DNA from: an uncultured delta proteobacterium
GTDB lineage: Bacteria; Myxococcota_A; UBA9160; JAFDET01
Reading direction: 5' to 3'
Length of the DNA stretch: 34,068 nucleotides
NCBI GenBank assembly: GCA_947259215.1
Contig: CAMYLJ010000036.1
Coordinates: 1-34,068 of the forward strand
Shown piece by piece: positions 32,376-34,068 of the stretch. Numbering within the stretch: the first letter of the stretch is position 1; the number at the start of each line of letters is the position of its first letter. The notes beneath the pieces are model-generated. The model saw nothing but the letters and a program-made list of their open reading frames with translations. It was not told the origin of the DNA and did no database searches. A program made the position numbers and the translations under genes.

Positions 32376-33737
32376 ATGCGCGGGGTGGGATGGGCGGTCG
32401 TACTGGCGGCGGTTCTCGTGGGGGTTTCCGCGGGTGCGGCTCCCGAGGGCTTTCAGGACCCCGCGGCGGCGACCCGCATCAGCCGGCTCGAGAACGGCCT
32501 GACGATCCTGACCCTGGAGGATCGCTCGACCCCCGTGGTGTCCTTCCAGGTCTGGGTCAAGGCGGGATCGCGGGACGAGAGCCGCTTCACCGGCATCGCC
32601 CACCTGTTCGAGCACATGATGTTCCGCGGCACGGAGAACCTCGGGCCCGAGGAGTTCACCCAGCTGATCCAGGCGCGCGGTGGGCGCCTGAACGCCTTCA
32701 CCTCCCACGACGTCACGGTCTACTTCGAGGACATTCCCCCGGAAGCGCTCCCGCTGGTGATCGACCTGGAGGCCGAGCGCTTCGCCAACCTGGTGATCGA
32801 CGAGGCGCTGCTCGACACCGAGCGCGAGGTGGTGCTCGAGGAGCGGCGCATGCGCACCGAGGACAGCCCCCAGGGCCGCGCCTTCGAGGCCCTGATGCCG
32901 CTCACCTTCAAGGCCCACCCCTACCGCTGGCCGGTGATCGGCTGGCGCAGCGACGTGGAGCAGGTCACGGTGGAGGCCTGCCGCGAGTTCTTCGCCCACT
33001 ACTACGCGCCCAACAACCTGGTGATCTCGGTGGCCGGCAACTTCGACAGCGAGGAGACCCTGGCACGGATCCGCCAGCGCTGGGGCGGCATGCAGCCGGC
33101 GGCCGAGATCCCGCGCACCCTCACGCGGGAGCCCGAGCAGCGCGGCGAGCGCATCTCGACGGTCCACTTCGACGTGCGCGGTCCGGTGCTGATGATCGCG
33201 TGGCACGCGCCGCCGACCGGCCACGAGGACGGCCCGGCCCTGGACCTGCTCTCGACGGTGCTCTCGGGCGGACGATCGAGCCGGCTCTACCGGCGGCTCG
33301 TGAACGACGAGCAGCTGGCCCTCTCTGCGGGCGGCGGCTACTGGGAGCTCCACGACGCCGGCGTCTTCTTCGGTCGGGTCGCGGTGCGTCCGGACGCCGA
33401 CCCGGCGCGGGCCCGGGAGGCCTTCCTCGATGAGATCGAGCGCGTGCGCACGCAGCCGATCCGGGCCGAGGAGCTCGAGAAGGCGCGGCGACAGCTGGAA
33501 GTGGGGCTGGTGAACGGCCAGGGCACGGCCCACGGGCTGGCGGACCGGGTGGCGCGCGACTACGTGGCCTTCGGGCGCATCCGTCCGCTGGAGGAGCTGC
33601 TCGGCGGGATCGAGGCGGTGACGCTCGAGGACGTCCAGCGTGTGGCGGAGCGCTACCTGCAGCCCGAGGGGCGCAACGTGGTGCGGGTGCTGGCGCCGCC
33701 CGCGGATGCGGCGGCGCCGGAGGAGGCGAGCCCGTGA
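32376..33737 (+). CDS. M16-family zinc peptidase (active subunit)
   Basis: A 453-residue exported peptidase of the pitrilysin family. A signal peptide (VLAAVLVGVSAGAA) precedes the fold, which holds the inverted zinc motif HLFEH (76-80) and a third-ligand Glu about 75 residues later (E155 or E156 in EVVLEERRM). The second, inactive-looking half includes VLSGGRSSRLYRRLV. Such proteins cleave peptides in the periplasm and usually work with a partner encoded next door. GTGA joins it to the second gene at 33734. ATG 32376 is preceded by no clear ribosome site. Confidence 0.9.
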   Translation: MRGVGWAVVLAAVLVGVSAGAAPEGFQDPAAATRISRLENGLTILTLEDRSTPVVSFQVWVKAGSRDESRFTGIAHLFEHMMFRGTENLGPEEFTQLIQARGGRLNAFTSHDVTVYFEDIPPEALPLVIDLEAERFANLVIDEALLDTEREVVLEERRMRTEDSPQGRAFEALMPLTFKAHPYRWPVIGWRSDVEQVTVEACREFFAHYYAPNNLVISVAGNFDSEETLARIRQRWGGMQPAAEIPRTLTREPEQRGERISTVHFDVRGPVLMIAWHAPPTGHEDGPALDLLSTVLSGGRSSRLYRRLVNDEQLALSAGGGYWELHDAGVFFGRVAVRPDADPARAREAFLDEIERVRTQPIRAEELEKARRQLEVGLVNGQGTAHGLADRVARDYVAFGRIRPLEELLGGIEAVTLEDVQRVAERYLQPEGRNVVRVLAPPADAAAPEEASP

Positions 33738-34068
33738 GCAGACTCGCGGCGTCGCTGCTGGCGCTGGCGGTCGCCGGCTGCAGCCTCTTCGGGGGACCGC
33801 CCCCCGCCTGGGAGCAGGCGGCGCCGCTGCCGAAGGAAGGCCCCGTGGTGCCGGCCGAGCGTCTGCACCGGACGACCCTCGCCAACGGGCTGCAGCTGGT
33901 GGTGCTGGAGGACCGGCGGCTGCCGCGCGTGGTCCTGGGGATGACGTTCCGGCGCGGCGCTTCCGACGTTCCGGTGGAGCAGGCCGGCCTCGCCAGCTAC
34001 ACGGCGGAGCTGCTGCGCCGCGGCGCCGGCGAGCGCGACGCCCTGACCTTCGCGGAAGCGGTAGAGAG
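33734..34068 (+). CDS. M16-family partner, lipoprotein, cut by the window edge
   Basis: The frame opens at GTG 33734, overlapping the previous stop, and runs past the window end. It starts with SRLAASLLALAVAGC, a lipobox, so the product should be a lipoprotein. The M16 fold begins with TTLANGLQLVVLEDRRLPRVV. Where the active partner has HLFEH this one has GLASYTAELLRRG, so it lacks the zinc site and is the non-catalytic subunit. At least 111 residues are in the window. The active and inactive pair is the standard bacterial arrangement. Confidence 0.85.
   Translation, partial: MSRLAASLLALAVAGCSLFGGPPPAWEQAAPLPKEGPVVPAERLHRTTLANGLQLVVLEDRRLPRVVLGMTFRRGASDVPVEQAGLASYTAELLRRGAGERDALTFAEAVE

Overview
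This is a GC-rich, gene-dense window from a Gram-negative bacterium, most likely a delta-proteobacterial lineage in the broad sense (Myxococcota or a neighbouring phylum). That placement is inference. It rests on an EF-G of the mitochondrial/spirochaete-planctomycete-delta type, an HSD10-like dehydrogenase, a secreted protease with acidic Cys-rich repeats and a MYXO-CTERM-like tail, and frequent GTG/TTG starts. Heme A synthase and a type II citrate synthase suggest an aerobic, TCA-cycle metabolism.

Region 1 (1 to about 4290) is accessory and decaying. It holds a Phd-type antitoxin with a PIN toxin behind a YefM-like TGTACA operator, a tRNA 3' fragment with a tandem 10-bp repeat that looks like a recombination scar, and a tandem family of small lipoproteins with a carboxypeptidase-regulatory-like fold. 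Every lipoprotein copy is broken in a different way: internal deletion with frameshift, truncation, a one-base homopolymer frameshift, and TGG to TGA. A second toxin-antitoxin pair (DUF433/DUF5615) follows, then an intact tRNA-Ser(CGA).

Region 2 (4.4 to 14.6 kb) is core-like and mostly on the plus strand. It encodes IF-1, a hexapeptide acyltransferase, a formyltransferase resembling the hydrolase domain of 10-formyl-THF dehydrogenase, an unfamiliar HExxH protein, an mtEFG1-like EF-G abutting a RecA-like ATPase of unknown role, a TerB-like protein (minus strand), a secreted beta-helix protein, a creatininase-family hydrolase, an ArsC/YfgD-like protein, and an ECF sigma factor with a soluble zinc anti-sigma protein.

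Region 3 (14.7 to 20.1 kb) is a minus-strand run: heme A synthase, a hypothetical protein, a DUF2254 membrane protein, a TVP38/TMEM64 membrane protein and a mercuric-reductase-like flavoprotein. Divergent from it is a DrrAB-like ABC exporter (20.15 to 21.9 kb), followed by a small regulatory-looking protein.

Region 4 (22.4 to 26.1 kb, minus strand) has citrate synthase, an aminodeoxychorismate-lyase-like PLP enzyme, an HSD10-like SDR and a TIGR01777 epimerase-like protein. Region 5 (26.3 to 34.1 kb) has a conserved hypothetical, a GT2 glycosyltransferase, the subtilase, an AMP-binding ligase, a SUI1/YciH factor, a DsbA-like protein, a CoA-binding protein, and an M16 peptidase pair whose second gene runs off the end. 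I see no CRISPR array, insertion sequence, integrase or replication origin. The most unusual material is the broken lipoprotein array and the attachment-like scars around it.
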